Assembly (NCBI GenBank): GCA_020746995.1 | Contig: JAGPXD010000001.1 | Span: 2,170,001 to 2,234,000 of the forward strand | DNA from: Plectosphaerella cucumerina | Lineage: Eukaryota; Ascomycota; Sordariomycetes; Glomerellales; Plectosphaerellaceae | Length of the DNA: 64,000 nucleotides | Direction of reading: 5' to 3' | Shown: positions 54,865 to 64,000 of the stretch, piece by piece | How the letters are laid out: each line of letters starts with the position of its first letter | How positions within the stretch are numbered: the first letter of the stretch is position 1 | Translations under genes and position numbers: made by a program | The notes under the pieces: model-generated | What the model was told of the DNA's origin: nothing | Databases searched by the model: none | The model's input: only the letters and a program-made list of their open reading frames with translations

Positions 54865-55703
54865 GGTCGCGAGGGCAGATTCGGACGAGGAGTCGAGGCG
54901 ATGTTTCGACTGGCAGGTTTATTTGGGAAACATGGAGTTTATCTACAATTCAAGGATTCATTCATAGTGCCTGGTCGTCGGATGTTTTCAAGTCAGTGAC
55001 AAACGGGGGCTTTGTTCGCTTTGTCCGCCAGGCGGGTCTATGAGCTGGCCCAGTGCCAGGCACACTCTTCAAATGATACTTCCAGAGGGATTCAGGAATG
55101 ACAAATGAGATCTTGTTGATTTCTAGACGTTCAACAAAAGCACATTTGGTCACCTGCTGCGAGCTAGAGGTTGACGGGCAGGGGGCACAGTGCGCAAGGA
55201 AGGGGTTGGAAAGGGGGCTCTGAGGTCTTCCGCGTCCACTCTGGAATGACAACTAGATCCATGTCACCTACCAAAAAGGAGAGAAACCGAGCCAAATACC
55301 TTCATGAAATACTGGTTCGCATGTAGCTGTATTTATCTTGAGTCTCTGTCTCGAGACTTTGTCAAAACTGTGCTGACATATGCCCCTAGCTGGTGTTACA
55401 CCGTGTCGACATTTCAGGCACAGTACTTAACAGAGGTACTGGCCGTAGCCCCCAAATAAGTGTTAGTGGCCCCTGAGGCCTCCTGAATATGATCCATGGC
55501 ATCCAAATCAGCTCACCGACAACATGCAGCCCTCTTTGATAGCCCAATCATCATCAGTGTCCAGCACCGCCTCCATTCTGCAGCCCCTCTGACAAATCTC
55601 CGCACGGGACCAGATGTCTTCCAGCTGGAAGCAGCCCGATCAGGCTGTCCTTTTGACTTCCACTCTTCATACCGACGGAATTGATCGTGGGCACACCAAA
55701 GTC
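54865..55703. other. Intergenic, upstream of HET-ankyrin gene
   Basis: About 840 bp. The HET frame stays open upstream to an ATG at 55614. No other gene seen. Confidence 0.5.
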
Positions 55704-58148
55704 ATGGCCTCGCCGTCCCTCTACAGACCGATCAACGGACCCAACACAATTCGCCTTCTCCGCCTGCTGAAGGGCACCAAGAACTACGAAGAAGATCCGA
55801 TCCGCTGCGAGCTCTTCGAGGCTCCGCTGCCCGACGGCGATGATGACGAGGCTTACTACGAGGCCCTGTCCTATACCTGGGGCGATGCATCCGAGACCGG
55901 TACCATCATCATAGACGGTCGGCCCACGACAGTAACGGCAAATCTACACAAGGCCTTGGGGCACTTGCGACAGACGGACGAGGACCGCATCCTCTGGGTC
56001 GACGCTCTGTGCATCAACCAGGGCGACCACTCTGAGCGCATGCACCAAGTCGGCAAGATGGGAAACATCTACAAGAAGGCAAGAGAGGTCATCATCTGGC
56101 TTGGCATCACCACTGAGAAGATCGATCTGCTTCTTCGCGGCGTTCAGCTTCTTGATCAGAAAATGATCAGAATCCCTAAGCCACGGACAGATGACCCCGT
56201 TTACCTGGAAATCTGGTTGGACGCAGCGCGGAGACATCTTGGGAAGCTGAAGACAATGGACCTGGAGGTTCACGAGATGAGGGTTCAGGGCCTGCAAGAA
56301 CTTCTTGCCCGAGACTGGTGGCGCCGTATCTGGGTGATCCAGGAGGCGGCCAACGCGGCAAGAGCCCGGATACAGTGCTCTTGGCGCTCCGTGCCGACGA
56401 GGACATTTGCTCTGATGCCACAACTGATGGGCATCAGTCCGGGGCCCCGGGAAGAAGCCCTGCTGGAGGTGCTGCCAGGTCCTTTGCGGAAACATTCGTG
56501 GTGGCACACGGACCGCTCCCTCGAGACACTTCTGGAAAAGTTCCAATACAGCGAGTCCAAGGAAGAGTGCGACCAGATATATGCCCTTTTGGGCATGTCC
56601 TCGGAGACCACTGTTCCAGGTTGCCCGCTGCAAGCCGACTACTCGCTTAGCACGACGCGCATCGTACAGAACACAGTGTCATTCCTGGCTTTGGGAGAGC
56701 TAGCAGACCTGGAAGTGTGCCCTCTGCCCCACTGGGAGCTGCCTGAACTCAGAAGATTTCTGCCGTTATTGAGACCCCGATTACTTGCGTGGTCTCTTAC
56801 CCAGAATCACATTGCCTTGACCAAAAAGCTGCTTGATAGCAATCCACCGTGCGCTGAAAACCCGGGGCAGGAGAGGCTCGACATCAACCAAGCCGTGGAC
56901 GGATTCACCCCTCTTGGATATGCTGCAAGTAGGGGGCAGCTGGATCTAATTCACCTCTTTTCGCGAAGATCAGACATCAAGCTAAGGCAGAGAGATCCTC
57001 AGGGCTACTCTGCTACCAGGCGTGCTCTCGAAAACGACCATCTCGAAGCCATCGAGGCACTCGTCGCGCTGGATAGAGAGATCCTAAAAGACGAGGGCTG
57101 GAATCTTCTGCACCAGGCTATCAAAGCAAACCGACCACTCGTCGTACAGATGTTGCTGGCGTGCCATGATGTCGACGTCAACCGCAGTTCAGAGTCCTTC
57201 ACACCTTTGAATCTTGCCGCAAAGCTGGGCCACATCGATATCGTCCGATTACTGTTAACCAGACAGGACTTGGACATTGGAGCCTCAGACCCTGCTGGAT
57301 TCTTACCCCTGGAGCGTGCCATGTGGGCTTACCACTCGACCATGGCCACAGGCGTTTATTCATCCATCATGGCTCTCCTTTTCGAGCATGGAGGACCATC
57401 ACTTTTGCAAAACAGTGGCAGACGTCTCTTGGCCTTGGCTATCAGTCAAGACTGGGCCGTGGTCATTTGCATGCTGATCAGCCATGGAGTCAGTCCCGAT
57501 GAAACATCAATCACATTGGACAAACATCGAATATCAGTGTCACCTCTCGCATTTGCCGTTCAGCTCCAGCATTTCGAGGCTGTTCAGGCTCTTCTAGAGG
57601 CAGGAGCAGATCCTCAACCCGGTCCGCCACCGGAGTCGGCCACCGATAAACCGAGCCCGGAGCTGTGGTGCCCGATTGTATTAGCTATCCGGTCTGGCTC
57701 TCTACCGCTGCTCGAGATGCTACTGAGCACCGGAAAAGGCGCCCATATCACAACATGGAAAGCCCCGAATGAAGACCCTCTGATTTACGCTATCAGGGAG
57801 AGACACGCCGGCATGGTCAAGATGCTGCTGGCCCGGGGCGCCGATGTTGGAGCCAGAACCGAGCAGAGAAAGTTGCCGAGCTTCTGGCTCGCTGTTGAGT
57901 ATAATGCGCCAAAGATCATGCGGCTTCTCGCAGACTATGGGGCAGACTTTACGGTATCTTCTAGCTCACATCCTCAGGTCTATCAAGGCAGATGGGGCCT
58001 GAAGTTCACGCCTTGGTTTCAAAAGTTCCTGGAGGAGAGGCATCTCTCTGCAGCAGATGTGTGGCGGTTTCAACCAGGGGAGGGAATCCTGCATACCAGG
58101 ACGCCGTTGACTAGATGGCAATGGAAGATTGCGAGCGCAGAGAGATAG
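55704..58148 (+). CDS. HET domain plus ankyrin repeat protein
   Basis: Intronless, 814 residues from the ATG at 55704. An in-frame ATG at 55614 adds 30 residues, but it has a poorer context (C at -3, against G at -3 and G at +4). The heterokaryon-incompatibility (HET) domain shows all core motifs: YYEALSYTWGD, DRILWVDALCINQ and WWRRIWVIQEAANA. From about residue 365 there are roughly eight to ten ankyrin repeats, such as DGFTPLGYAASRGQLDLIHL, WNLLHQAIKANRPLVVQMLL, FTPLNLAAKLGHIDIVRLLL and DPLIYAIRERHAGMVKMLL. HET-domain proteins trigger cell death or growth arrest on non-self fusion, and ankyrin repeats act as recognition arms in related NLR-like proteins. There is no NACHT domain. Tail-to-tail with a diverged HET-like gene, 175 bp apart. 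A role in allorecognition is inferred. Confidence 0.85.
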   Translation: MASPSLYRPINGPNTIRLLRLLKGTKNYEEDPIRCELFEAPLPDGDDDEAYYEALSYTWGDASETGTIIIDGRPTTVTANLHKALGHLRQTDEDRILWVDALCINQGDHSERMHQVGKMGNIYKKAREVIIWLGITTEKIDLLLRGVQLLDQKMIRIPKPRTDDPVYLEIWLDAARRHLGKLKTMDLEVHEMRVQGLQELLARDWWRRIWVIQEAANAARARIQCSWRSVPTRTFALMPQLMGISPGPREEALLEVLPGPLRKHSWWHTDRSLETLLEKFQYSESKEECDQIYALLGMSSETTVPGCPLQADYSLSTTRIVQNTVSFLALGELADLEVCPLPHWELPELRRFLPLLRPRLLAWSLTQNHIALTKKLLDSNPPCAENPGQERLDINQAVDGFTPLGYAASRGQLDLIHLFSRRSDIKLRQRDPQGYSATRRALENDHLEAIEALVALDREILKDEGWNLLHQAIKANRPLVVQMLLACHDVDVNRSSESFTPLNLAAKLGHIDIVRLLLTRQDLDIGASDPAGFLPLERAMWAYHSTMATGVYSSIMALLFEHGGPSLLQNSGRRLLALAISQDWAVVICMLISHGVSPDETSITLDKHRISVSPLAFAVQLQHFEAVQALLEAGADPQPGPPPESATDKPSPELWCPIVLAIRSGSLPLLEMLLSTGKGAHITTWKAPNEDPLIYAIRERHAGMVKMLLARGADVGARTEQRKLPSFWLAVEYNAPKIMRLLADYGADFTVSSSSHPQVYQGRWGLKFTPWFQKFLEERHLSAADVWRFQPGEGILHTRTPLTRWQWKIASAER

Positions 58149-58323
58149 ATGGCACGATCACAGGACGCATTGTCGACTTGCGTTGACAGGAGCGGCACGG
58201 AAGTTACACAGCGGAGGAGTGCACATGAAAGGGACTAATGAAGTAGGGCATGGGCTTGCATGTGAAGTTTTATCTTTTTAACATGATATTTCCTAGTTGT
58301 AGATGGCGGCCCAATTCCAAGCC
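58149..58323. other. Short convergent gap between two HET genes
   Basis: 175 bp between the stops of the two HET genes; their 3' UTRs very likely overlap. Confidence 0.6.
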
Positions 58324-60558
58324 TCAGTTCGGATACGTCCTCAAGGGAGGAAGCCCCGGCATCTGCAGCTTGACCATGCTTGTCTCCCGACATGAACACG
58401 ATGCCGTCGCCCAGACCATGCGCCCGACAACACGTCCATTCTTCTCCAACAGTCCCACACCGTTCTTGTGAGTCAAGTCATACATCAACCCAGGGATCCG
58501 ATATGCCCTCGCGTGCCGCAGCTCAGTCAACTCCACGAACGAAGCCACTCGGAATACCTCGGCATGATGGCATGTCAAACAAGTCACCCCGATCAAGCAG
58601 TTGAGCCTCGTGCCACCTCCATGCATTGTTCCGCCGTGACCGCTGCAGAAGTCGAGAGAGCTCTGGCCACCGGCATGACCCTGGCGCTTCTCCGTCATGC
58701 CAAGGGTGTCTGCTAGCCATTTTGCGCCATGCAAACCGGTTCCCTGCCAGACGCTGGCACCGGGACTGCCGTAACGGTCTTCTAGGAGTTTCCGGATTTC
58801 TTGCTTGGTGTTCAAAGCTTCGAATTCGCGCGCGACCCTGTCCCTCGTTGCGCCATACAGTCGCGATCTGAGAGTTGTGACGAACCGTTCAACATCTGGG
58901 CCGGTGCACTGCGAAGTAATGTGGGCGCACTCCCCGAATGATTCAAACTGCTGAAGGCGCTCGTTGCTGTAGCACCTGTTGAGCCTGTGGACAGTCGAGA
59001 CCATGCCCATAACTTCCAGTCTCAGGTTCACCGTTCTTGGGTCCTCGTCTTGCGGGACTGATATGTCGTTGATGAAGTCGGGAGAACTCCACTGAAGCCC
59101 CATTGCCCAAGTGAAGACGTCGTTGTAGCCGGTGCTCAGAGTCTGTCCCTTCATAGTGCGAGGGTCGCTAACGAATGGGACAGCTGGCGTTATGAGTAGA
59201 GGGCTGCAGTCTCCGGCGGCCACGCATGACCTGGCGAGGCGGTAGTACTCTGCCTGAAAGTCGTCACCCAAGGTCTCCGCGGGCGGCCCTAGACTCGTCG
59301 CAAGCAAGCCTCGCATGGCGTAGAGGAAGTCTCGCTCCTCCCGACACCCTCTTCTCGAAACCAATGAGAATGCCAAGCCAAAGCTCTTCTTGAGAGGTCT
59401 TGTCTTCGCGGACATAAGCATTCCGAGATTCCAAGGAACCAAGGTTTTGCCACTGCCGAGCTGCAGCTTTCTCTCCAGGGCGATCGGACCGCCAAACTTG
59501 TCCGCTTCCTGACGCCACGCCTCGTGAAGCCTTTGGAAGAAGATTGGATCCGCCGCCTGCTCGAAGCACAGGCTGTAGTCTTTGAGCATCATTTGAACGT
59601 TAGTGCTCCGCACGAACTCCATGGCGGTCCAGACTCGAGAGAACCAGCGCGCATTGCAGACGTCCATCAAGCCCTTGAGGACGTCATCCGAGGTAGGGCC
59701 ATGATACAGCTTGCGTATGGAATCTGGTGATACGTCGTAGAAGTAGACAATGGTGCTATGGGCCGAGGTGAAGATGTCGTGAATGATCCCGAGGATCTTG
59801 TCCTTGAGGACTGGAGTCCACTGGGGCACACTGATGTAGTCGTGCCACATCTCGGGTATGGTAGGTTCGCGTGTATCCTTCGAAATCCCACTCCCAATGT
59901 CAGCGATGGCGCCCTGGAAAAGCCGGATGGGATGCTCGAGAGCGTCTTGTCGTGCTTTCTTGAACAACCCAAAGTCCTGGGAGCCTTCGGGTGGTGAATG
60001 ACCTCTCTGTTGTGCCTCTGATATTCGTGGATCCCATGCATGAGAAACTGCATGATAGGCAGCCTTGGACTCAATCAGGCACTCGAGATGTCGATCGAAG
60101 AGAAGAACATCTTTCTGCAGATGCTGGACGTGGACCAATCTGGAGTATTCGTGGCAGTTGGGATCCTCTCCATGGGGCACAACGCCGAACGTACGGACGA
60201 GGGGCCGATCAATGAAAAGCCCGTCGCATCGAAGACAGCGCAAATTGGCCGGGTCCGATTCAATCCAAAGTGTTTCGGAATCCATGGCTACAGCGGCCAT
60301 GATCTGGTGACGAAGAGGTAGGTGTTCGTCGTTTGCTTCCGTCGAGAGGTGGTATTTGCAGTTCCAAATCATCAGGCAGTCAGCAGATTCGAAGGATCTT
60401 TTGTCATTCATTTGTCGCATCAGGCAGGATTGCTTATCCAATCCACTCTGGCAAAAGGGGTCGATCATGCACATGGTCATGATTCTCTCAGTGCAGTCGA
60501 TCATTGGACGCTCCAGAAATGCAGCATGCATCCTCCGCACGACAGCCTGTGGCAGCAA
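58324..60558 (-). CDS. Highly diverged HET-like protein
   Basis: Intronless, 744 residues. The middle of the protein carries a recognisable but altered HET pattern: YHAVSHAWDP replaces A-L-S-Y-x-W-G, WHDYISVPQWTP with KDKIL replaces the D-x-x-C-I-N-Q region, and ARWFSRVWTAMEFVRS replaces W-x-R-x-W-x-x-Q-E. The first 150 residues contain a C-x2-C (LRCLRCDG) and several other cysteines. The C-terminal 150 include GVTCLTCHHAEVFRVASF, another C-x2-C-H possibly binding zinc. There are no ankyrin or WD repeats and no signal peptide. HET membership is my reading of three aligned motifs, so moderate confidence. The start at 60558 is the first ATG of the frame; later in-frame ATGs exist. Convergent with the HET-ankyrin gene. 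Confidence 0.75.
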   Translation of the reverse strand: MLPQAVVRRMHAAFLERPMIDCTERIMTMCMIDPFCQSGLDKQSCLMRQMNDKRSFESADCLMIWNCKYHLSTEANDEHLPLRHQIMAAVAMDSETLWIESDPANLRCLRCDGLFIDRPLVRTFGVVPHGEDPNCHEYSRLVHVQHLQKDVLLFDRHLECLIESKAAYHAVSHAWDPRISEAQQRGHSPPEGSQDFGLFKKARQDALEHPIRLFQGAIADIGSGISKDTREPTIPEMWHDYISVPQWTPVLKDKILGIIHDIFTSAHSTIVYFYDVSPDSIRKLYHGPTSDDVLKGLMDVCNARWFSRVWTAMEFVRSTNVQMMLKDYSLCFEQAADPIFFQRLHEAWRQEADKFGGPIALERKLQLGSGKTLVPWNLGMLMSAKTRPLKKSFGLAFSLVSRRGCREERDFLYAMRGLLATSLGPPAETLGDDFQAEYYRLARSCVAAGDCSPLLITPAVPFVSDPRTMKGQTLSTGYNDVFTWAMGLQWSSPDFINDISVPQDEDPRTVNLRLEVMGMVSTVHRLNRCYSNERLQQFESFGECAHITSQCTGPDVERFVTTLRSRLYGATRDRVAREFEALNTKQEIRKLLEDRYGSPGASVWQGTGLHGAKWLADTLGMTEKRQGHAGGQSSLDFCSGHGGTMHGGGTRLNCLIGVTCLTCHHAEVFRVASFVELTELRHARAYRIPGLMYDLTHKNGVGLLEKNGRVVGRMVWATASCSCRETSMVKLQMPGLPPLRTYPN

Positions 60559-60787
60559 AGGAGGTCACTATTTGGAGTTTGGAGAAGCGATTCACGAGTA
60601 CCCAGTGGGTGCCTCTCTCCTGGCGATGTGAGATCCCAGTCCACTGTGGCCGCCGCTAATCGGCACCCAGCTCCGGTCACGCAAGCAGGCGCTAAAATGG
60701 CGACCGCAGCTGATGGCCTCACTTAAGAACGAAGGCCCCCTACACTGGGAAACATCACAGAGACTTCCTGAAGCATCTTCACTCAAA
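60559..60787. other. Divergent gap HET-like / arylsulfotransferase
   Basis: Only 229 bp between divergent ATGs, so the two genes probably share a promoter, or the HET-like start or the missing first exon of the next gene lies here. Confidence 0.4.
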
Positions 60788-62418
60788 ATGAAAGTCATCG
60801 GCACATTGCAAGCTGTAGGTCTCGCCAGCCTGATCGCCCCAGTCGTACAGATCCCGGCCGGACCTCAGCCCCCCGCGACTCAACATCACGATCCGCTCTG
60901 ACACCCAACCCCTGGAGGCGGGTCTCCTCTTCATTGCACCATACCCCGGAGCCGAACCGGAGTCCAAGGGCCCCGTGCAACCAGCGGCGTACATTTTCTG
61001 GGACACGGGCGATCTCGTCTGGTCCGGCCTGGGCTACTTTGTCGGTAACATAGGCAATTTCGGCGTCAGCTCGTACAAGGGAGAGAAAGTCCTGCGCTCC
61101 TTTCAGGGGCAAAGGGCTGAGACACTGGGTCGGGCGTACGGCCATCATGTGCTGTTGAACGACAGGTATGAGCCTGTCAAGACTGTCAGGGGCCGCTCGA
61201 CCAAATTCAACTCGGCACATGAGTTCCAGCTTGTCAATGACCATTTCGCTATTGTCGAAATCGGAAGCACGAAGCCTATCGGGCTATGCCCATGGGGAGG
61301 AGCAGAGGGACAGGACTGGATCACGTCGACAGGCTTCCAGGGTATGTCGCTCACTCGCCCTCTTACCTCACCTTCAAGCTTGGCTAAGCAGACCAGAGTT
61401 GAACATTGAGACTGGAGAAGTCATCTTCGACTGGGAAAGCATCGACCACGTCGACCCGGGAGACAGCGCTCTCTCCCTCAACTTGCTGCCACCCTCGACA
61501 GGCACCGAGTCGTCTCAAGCCTGGGACTACTTCCACATCAACAGCGTCGACAAGGATGCTGAAGGCGACTACATCATTTCAGGCCGTCACACGAAAGCCA
61601 TTTACAAGATCAACGGTACCAGCGGCGACATCCTCTGGACCCTCGGCGGCCCACGTTCGACCTTTGACGTTGAGCCTGCCGCACGCTTCGCCTTCCAGCA
61701 TGATGCTCGTCTGCTCAACCGTTCCGCCGACGGCACGATCGAGGTCCTGTCTCTCTTTGACAACGCCGCCGCCTCGGACAAGCAGCAGATCAGCCCCTTC
61801 TCCCGCGCCCGAATCGTGCAGCTCAACCACACGGACAACACTGCCACGGCTCTTCGGACATATCCCGCCCCTGACGGTCTGTCGGCACACTCGCAGGGAA
61901 ATACACAGGTTCTTCCAAACGGCAACGTGCTCGTCAACTGGGGTCAAGCCGGGGCCGTGACTGAGTTTGCCGAGGATGGCGAGGTGCTATTCCATGCGTA
62001 CCTCGATGCCGAGCCAGACGGCAGGGCGGTACAGAACTACCGCGGGTTCAAGGAGACATGGACGGGTAGGCCCAGCGAAGACCCAGCCCTTGTCTTGTTG
62101 GAGGAAGAGACTGGCAAGGTCACTGCATATGTCTCCTGGAATGGAGATACCGAGGTGGCTATCTGGCGGTTCTTCGTGCATGATGGCCCCAGCAAGGAGG
62201 GCGAGAAGACACTCCTGGGCGAAGTCAGCCGGACGGGCTTTGAGACGCATCTGGAGCTGGACCGAAGCCACATAAAGGACCGGCTCCGAGTATCCGCAGA
62301 GGGAGTCGACGGAAACGGGGAGGTCCTCGTGAACTCCGCGGCCGTGGCTATCTCGAAGGATCTGCCAACTCACCGTCAGACCCCTGAGCCATACGGGTTG
62401 CTCAGCGAGGAGCTTTGA
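60788..62418 (+). CDS. Arylsulfotransferase-like secreted protein, 5' end unresolved
   Basis: The body reads in two exons joined by a clean 55-nt intron (61342-61396, GTATGT ... CCAG, phase 1). It matches the fungal arylsulfotransferase (ASST) family: GDLVWSGLGYF, the tracts YGHHVLLNDRYEPVKTV and AHEFQLVNDHFA, then IETGEVIFDWESIDHV, WDYFHINSVDKDAEGDYIIS, GDILWTLGG, and AFQHDARLL with a histidine. The 5' end is unclear. The ATG at 60788 opens a signal-peptide-like MKVIGTLQAVGLASLIAP that is out of frame (by one base) with the body, which starts reading at about 60834 as SPQSYRSRPDLSPPRLNIT. A TGA at 60831-60833 blocks the body's own frame. Either a frameshift or an intron with an upstream donor is needed. 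CTGAT...CCCCAG at 60830-60842 looks like a branch site and acceptor. I give the span from 60788 with that caveat. Function: sulfate transfer between aryl compounds is known for bacterial members; fungal substrates are unknown. Confidence 0.7.
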
Positions 62419-63531
62419 GAAATCATTCCCATGAGGGAAGCTGCGGGACATACTGCCCGGGGAGTAAAACTATCTTTCTGTCGTCATCTGGGACCTTTTT
62501 TAACCCATCAACCCGAATTTTGCTCTGCCAAACATCTCCTCTCCTCTCCTATCAGATAGAGCGGCTCTCGGGCAAGCTGGAAGCCCGGAACCTCCGGCGA
62601 TAGCCCGATTTCCGGACCCGAAAAGGCCTCACCCCGTCTCGCAGCACCCCCGAGAAGAATGACGACTTATCTCGTCCCCAGTCTCGTACATCTTTGAAGT
62701 CGTTACCCCGCCGTCAAACCCCGACGAAATCGGTATGGCGATGCACCGAAGGATGCGCCCTCTTGCATCGAGAGGAGTTTCGTTCAGGTTTATTGAGTAC
62801 GGAGTCTCCGCATCGGACCTCGTATTCACTAACCCCCCGATCACTTGGGACCTGGGGGTTCCCCGTTCGGGCAGGTCGCAAGCCGATATCCGGCCAGGGT
62901 GCATGTCGATGCAGCACGCGATATGGGGTATGTCACTGCCGCTACAGGGGATGAGGGCATGATCCGGCATCGCGCCACTGGGTTTGTTTCAACGGTCTTG
63001 TCGTCGAAGCAGCGGAGTTGAATAATCGCATGTTGAACATCGGTGGCTTGTCATGGCCTTTGATGAGCACTTGCGAGGGTCACTTTGAGGAGACTGAGTC
63101 AGTCCTGCTGCTTCTTCTAAATGCACTTCCCTGGTTTTGACTAGGCGACATCCTGTATGCATACCAAGTCAACATCTCGTGTTGACCCTCACGACGACAT
63201 CAGATACCCTGGAGCTATGTCTCTTTAGGCAGGCAGCATGGCGCTTCGTAGGTCTCCATTCGACTGAATACAGGGGCCTTGGCACCCAATCATCCACTGA
63301 ATCCAGTATCCCCTGACCCCTGAAGCCCTGCAGAACCCGACTTGAACTCCACCACCGCTGGCACGATGCCGCTCGACCGCAAGGGGAAGGTTGGTCGTGC
63401 ACTTACACCCGCCCAGCGAGTCATGGAGACGTTTAAAAAGACGTCCTTCTACCGCCTCCTGACTGAGGATGATCATCTCGGACTATACCTGACACCTTTG
63501 GTACTGCTTGTGCTCAGAGCCTCAAGTCAAG
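62419..63531. other. Intergenic, no gene seen
   Basis: About 1.1 kb before the protease gene. It contains a TCTCC repeat (three units) at 62535-62549. Frames are short and non-coding. Confidence 0.5.
62535..62549. repeat. TCTCC microsatellite, three units
   Basis: Three tandem TCTCC units at 62535-62549. Minor simple repeat, no inferred function. Confidence 0.7.
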
Positions 63532-64000
63532 ATGAAGCCTTCCTGGGCGACCTTTGGATTGCTGGCCACCGCCTCGGCGGTTCAGTTCAAGAGGACCCCT
63601 TCGCGCATGCTGAGGCGTGACGAGGTCACCGACCCCAAGCACAATGAGACCGATCTCGTAGTGAACCACCACTACATTGTCGAGTTCAGCGGTGTAAGTC
63701 AGGCTCATCTCCGATACCAACACCAGCTAACACCCGCAGGAAACCGATGCCGCTGCCGCCGCCGATGCCCTGGCCAAGGACGCCGGCATCGACGTGCTCA
63801 AGGTCTTCGACAATGATGTGTTCCGCGGCTGCGCCATCAAGGCTGTCGAGGATACCCTCGACTCGATCCAGGACAAGCCCATCGTCTCCAGCGCCTGGCA
63901 GTCCCGCAAGCTGTTCCTCGGCGAGCCCCACGCCCAGCGCTTCGGCGGCGAGCTCAACCTCGGCAACTATTCGAACCACCACATGACGGGTGTCGACAAG
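63532..64000 (+). CDS. Subtilisin-like secreted serine protease, 5' part only
   Basis: Exon 1 is 63532-63693 and exon 2 begins at 63740 (46-nt intron, phase 0); the gene runs off the window, leaving 141 residues. A signal peptide (MKPSWATFGLLATASA) precedes a pro-region with VVNHHYIVEFSG, the first strand of an inhibitor_I9-type prodomain, and then AADALAKDAGIDVLKVFDNDVFRGCAIKAVED. The last visible residues, NYSNHHMTGVDK, match the start of the mature subtilase domain in the fungal Vpr-like group, where M-T-G-V-x-K-L-H leads into the catalytic aspartate block. The catalytic Asp, His and Ser lie beyond the edge, so activity cannot be judged. Confidence 0.85.

Noticed and set aside
60815..60842. 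28-nt intron joining the arylsulfotransferase signal peptide to its body
   Set aside because: GTAGGT...CCCCAG fits in sequence, but 28 nt is shorter than any intron seen in this window (minimum 46), so it is not called.
1..64000. Transposons, RIP-mutated repeats, CRISPR arrays, tRNA or rRNA genes
   Set aside because: No transposase or reverse-transcriptase motifs, terminal repeats, AT-rich TpA tracts, spaced repeats or RNA gene signatures were found by eye.

Overview
The window is nuclear DNA of a filamentous ascomycete, most likely a Sordariomycete. The evidence is short introns (about 45-100 nt, GT-AG, often with a CTRAC/CTGAC-like branch site), GC-rich coding sequence with C or G in most third positions, genes on both strands with private promoters, and a typical ascomycete gene set: fused isopropylmalate isomerase, Set3, Mdv1, Nur1, CSN6 and HET-domain genes. 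I cannot name the genus. No tRNA, rRNA, transposon, CRISPR array or RIP-like AT-rich tract was recognised.

0-11 kb: RKM5-type protein methyltransferase (+), LEU1 isopropylmalate isomerase (-), an unrecognised coiled-coil protein with an in-frame stop near its N terminus (-), the inner-nuclear-membrane protein Nur1 (-) divergent from V-ATPase subunit F (+), and an NPC2-type lipid transfer protein (-). 11-31 kb: a long pyrimidine-rich leader followed by the PHD-SET protein Set3 (+), ALG7 (-), an MFS transporter (+), a DUF7514-like protein (+), a Cyk3-like transglutaminase-domain protein (-) and a large F-box protein (-). 31-52 kb: mitochondrial fission adaptor Mdv1 (-), a 20-cysteine secreted protein (+), a secreted-type FAD oxidoreductase (+), a 56-residue microprotein (-), a cyclin-L family protein (-) divergent from retromer subunit Vps17 (+), a 4.7 kb stretch with no gene I can support, a sorbitol-dehydrogenase-like enzyme with an unusual insert (+) and CSN6 (-).

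52-64 kb looks more accessory: an unrecognised NLS-bearing P/Q-rich protein (+), a small Cys/His protein (-), a HET-ankyrin gene (+) tail-to-tail with a highly diverged HET-like gene (-), an arylsulfotransferase-like secreted protein whose 5' end does not read cleanly (+), and the 5' end of a secreted subtilisin-family protease cut by the window edge (+).

Most genes are unrelated housekeeping functions (leucine synthesis, vacuolar acidification, sterol/lipid transfer, N-glycosylation, endosomal sorting, mitochondrial division, signalosome) and do not form a pathway. The one place where neighbours plausibly act in the same process is the HET pair at 55.7-60.6 kb, a candidate allorecognition locus. 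No clearly new multi-gene system was found. The best leads are that pair, the in-frame stop in the coiled-coil gene, the broken-looking arylsulfotransferase start, and several unrecognised lineage-specific proteins.
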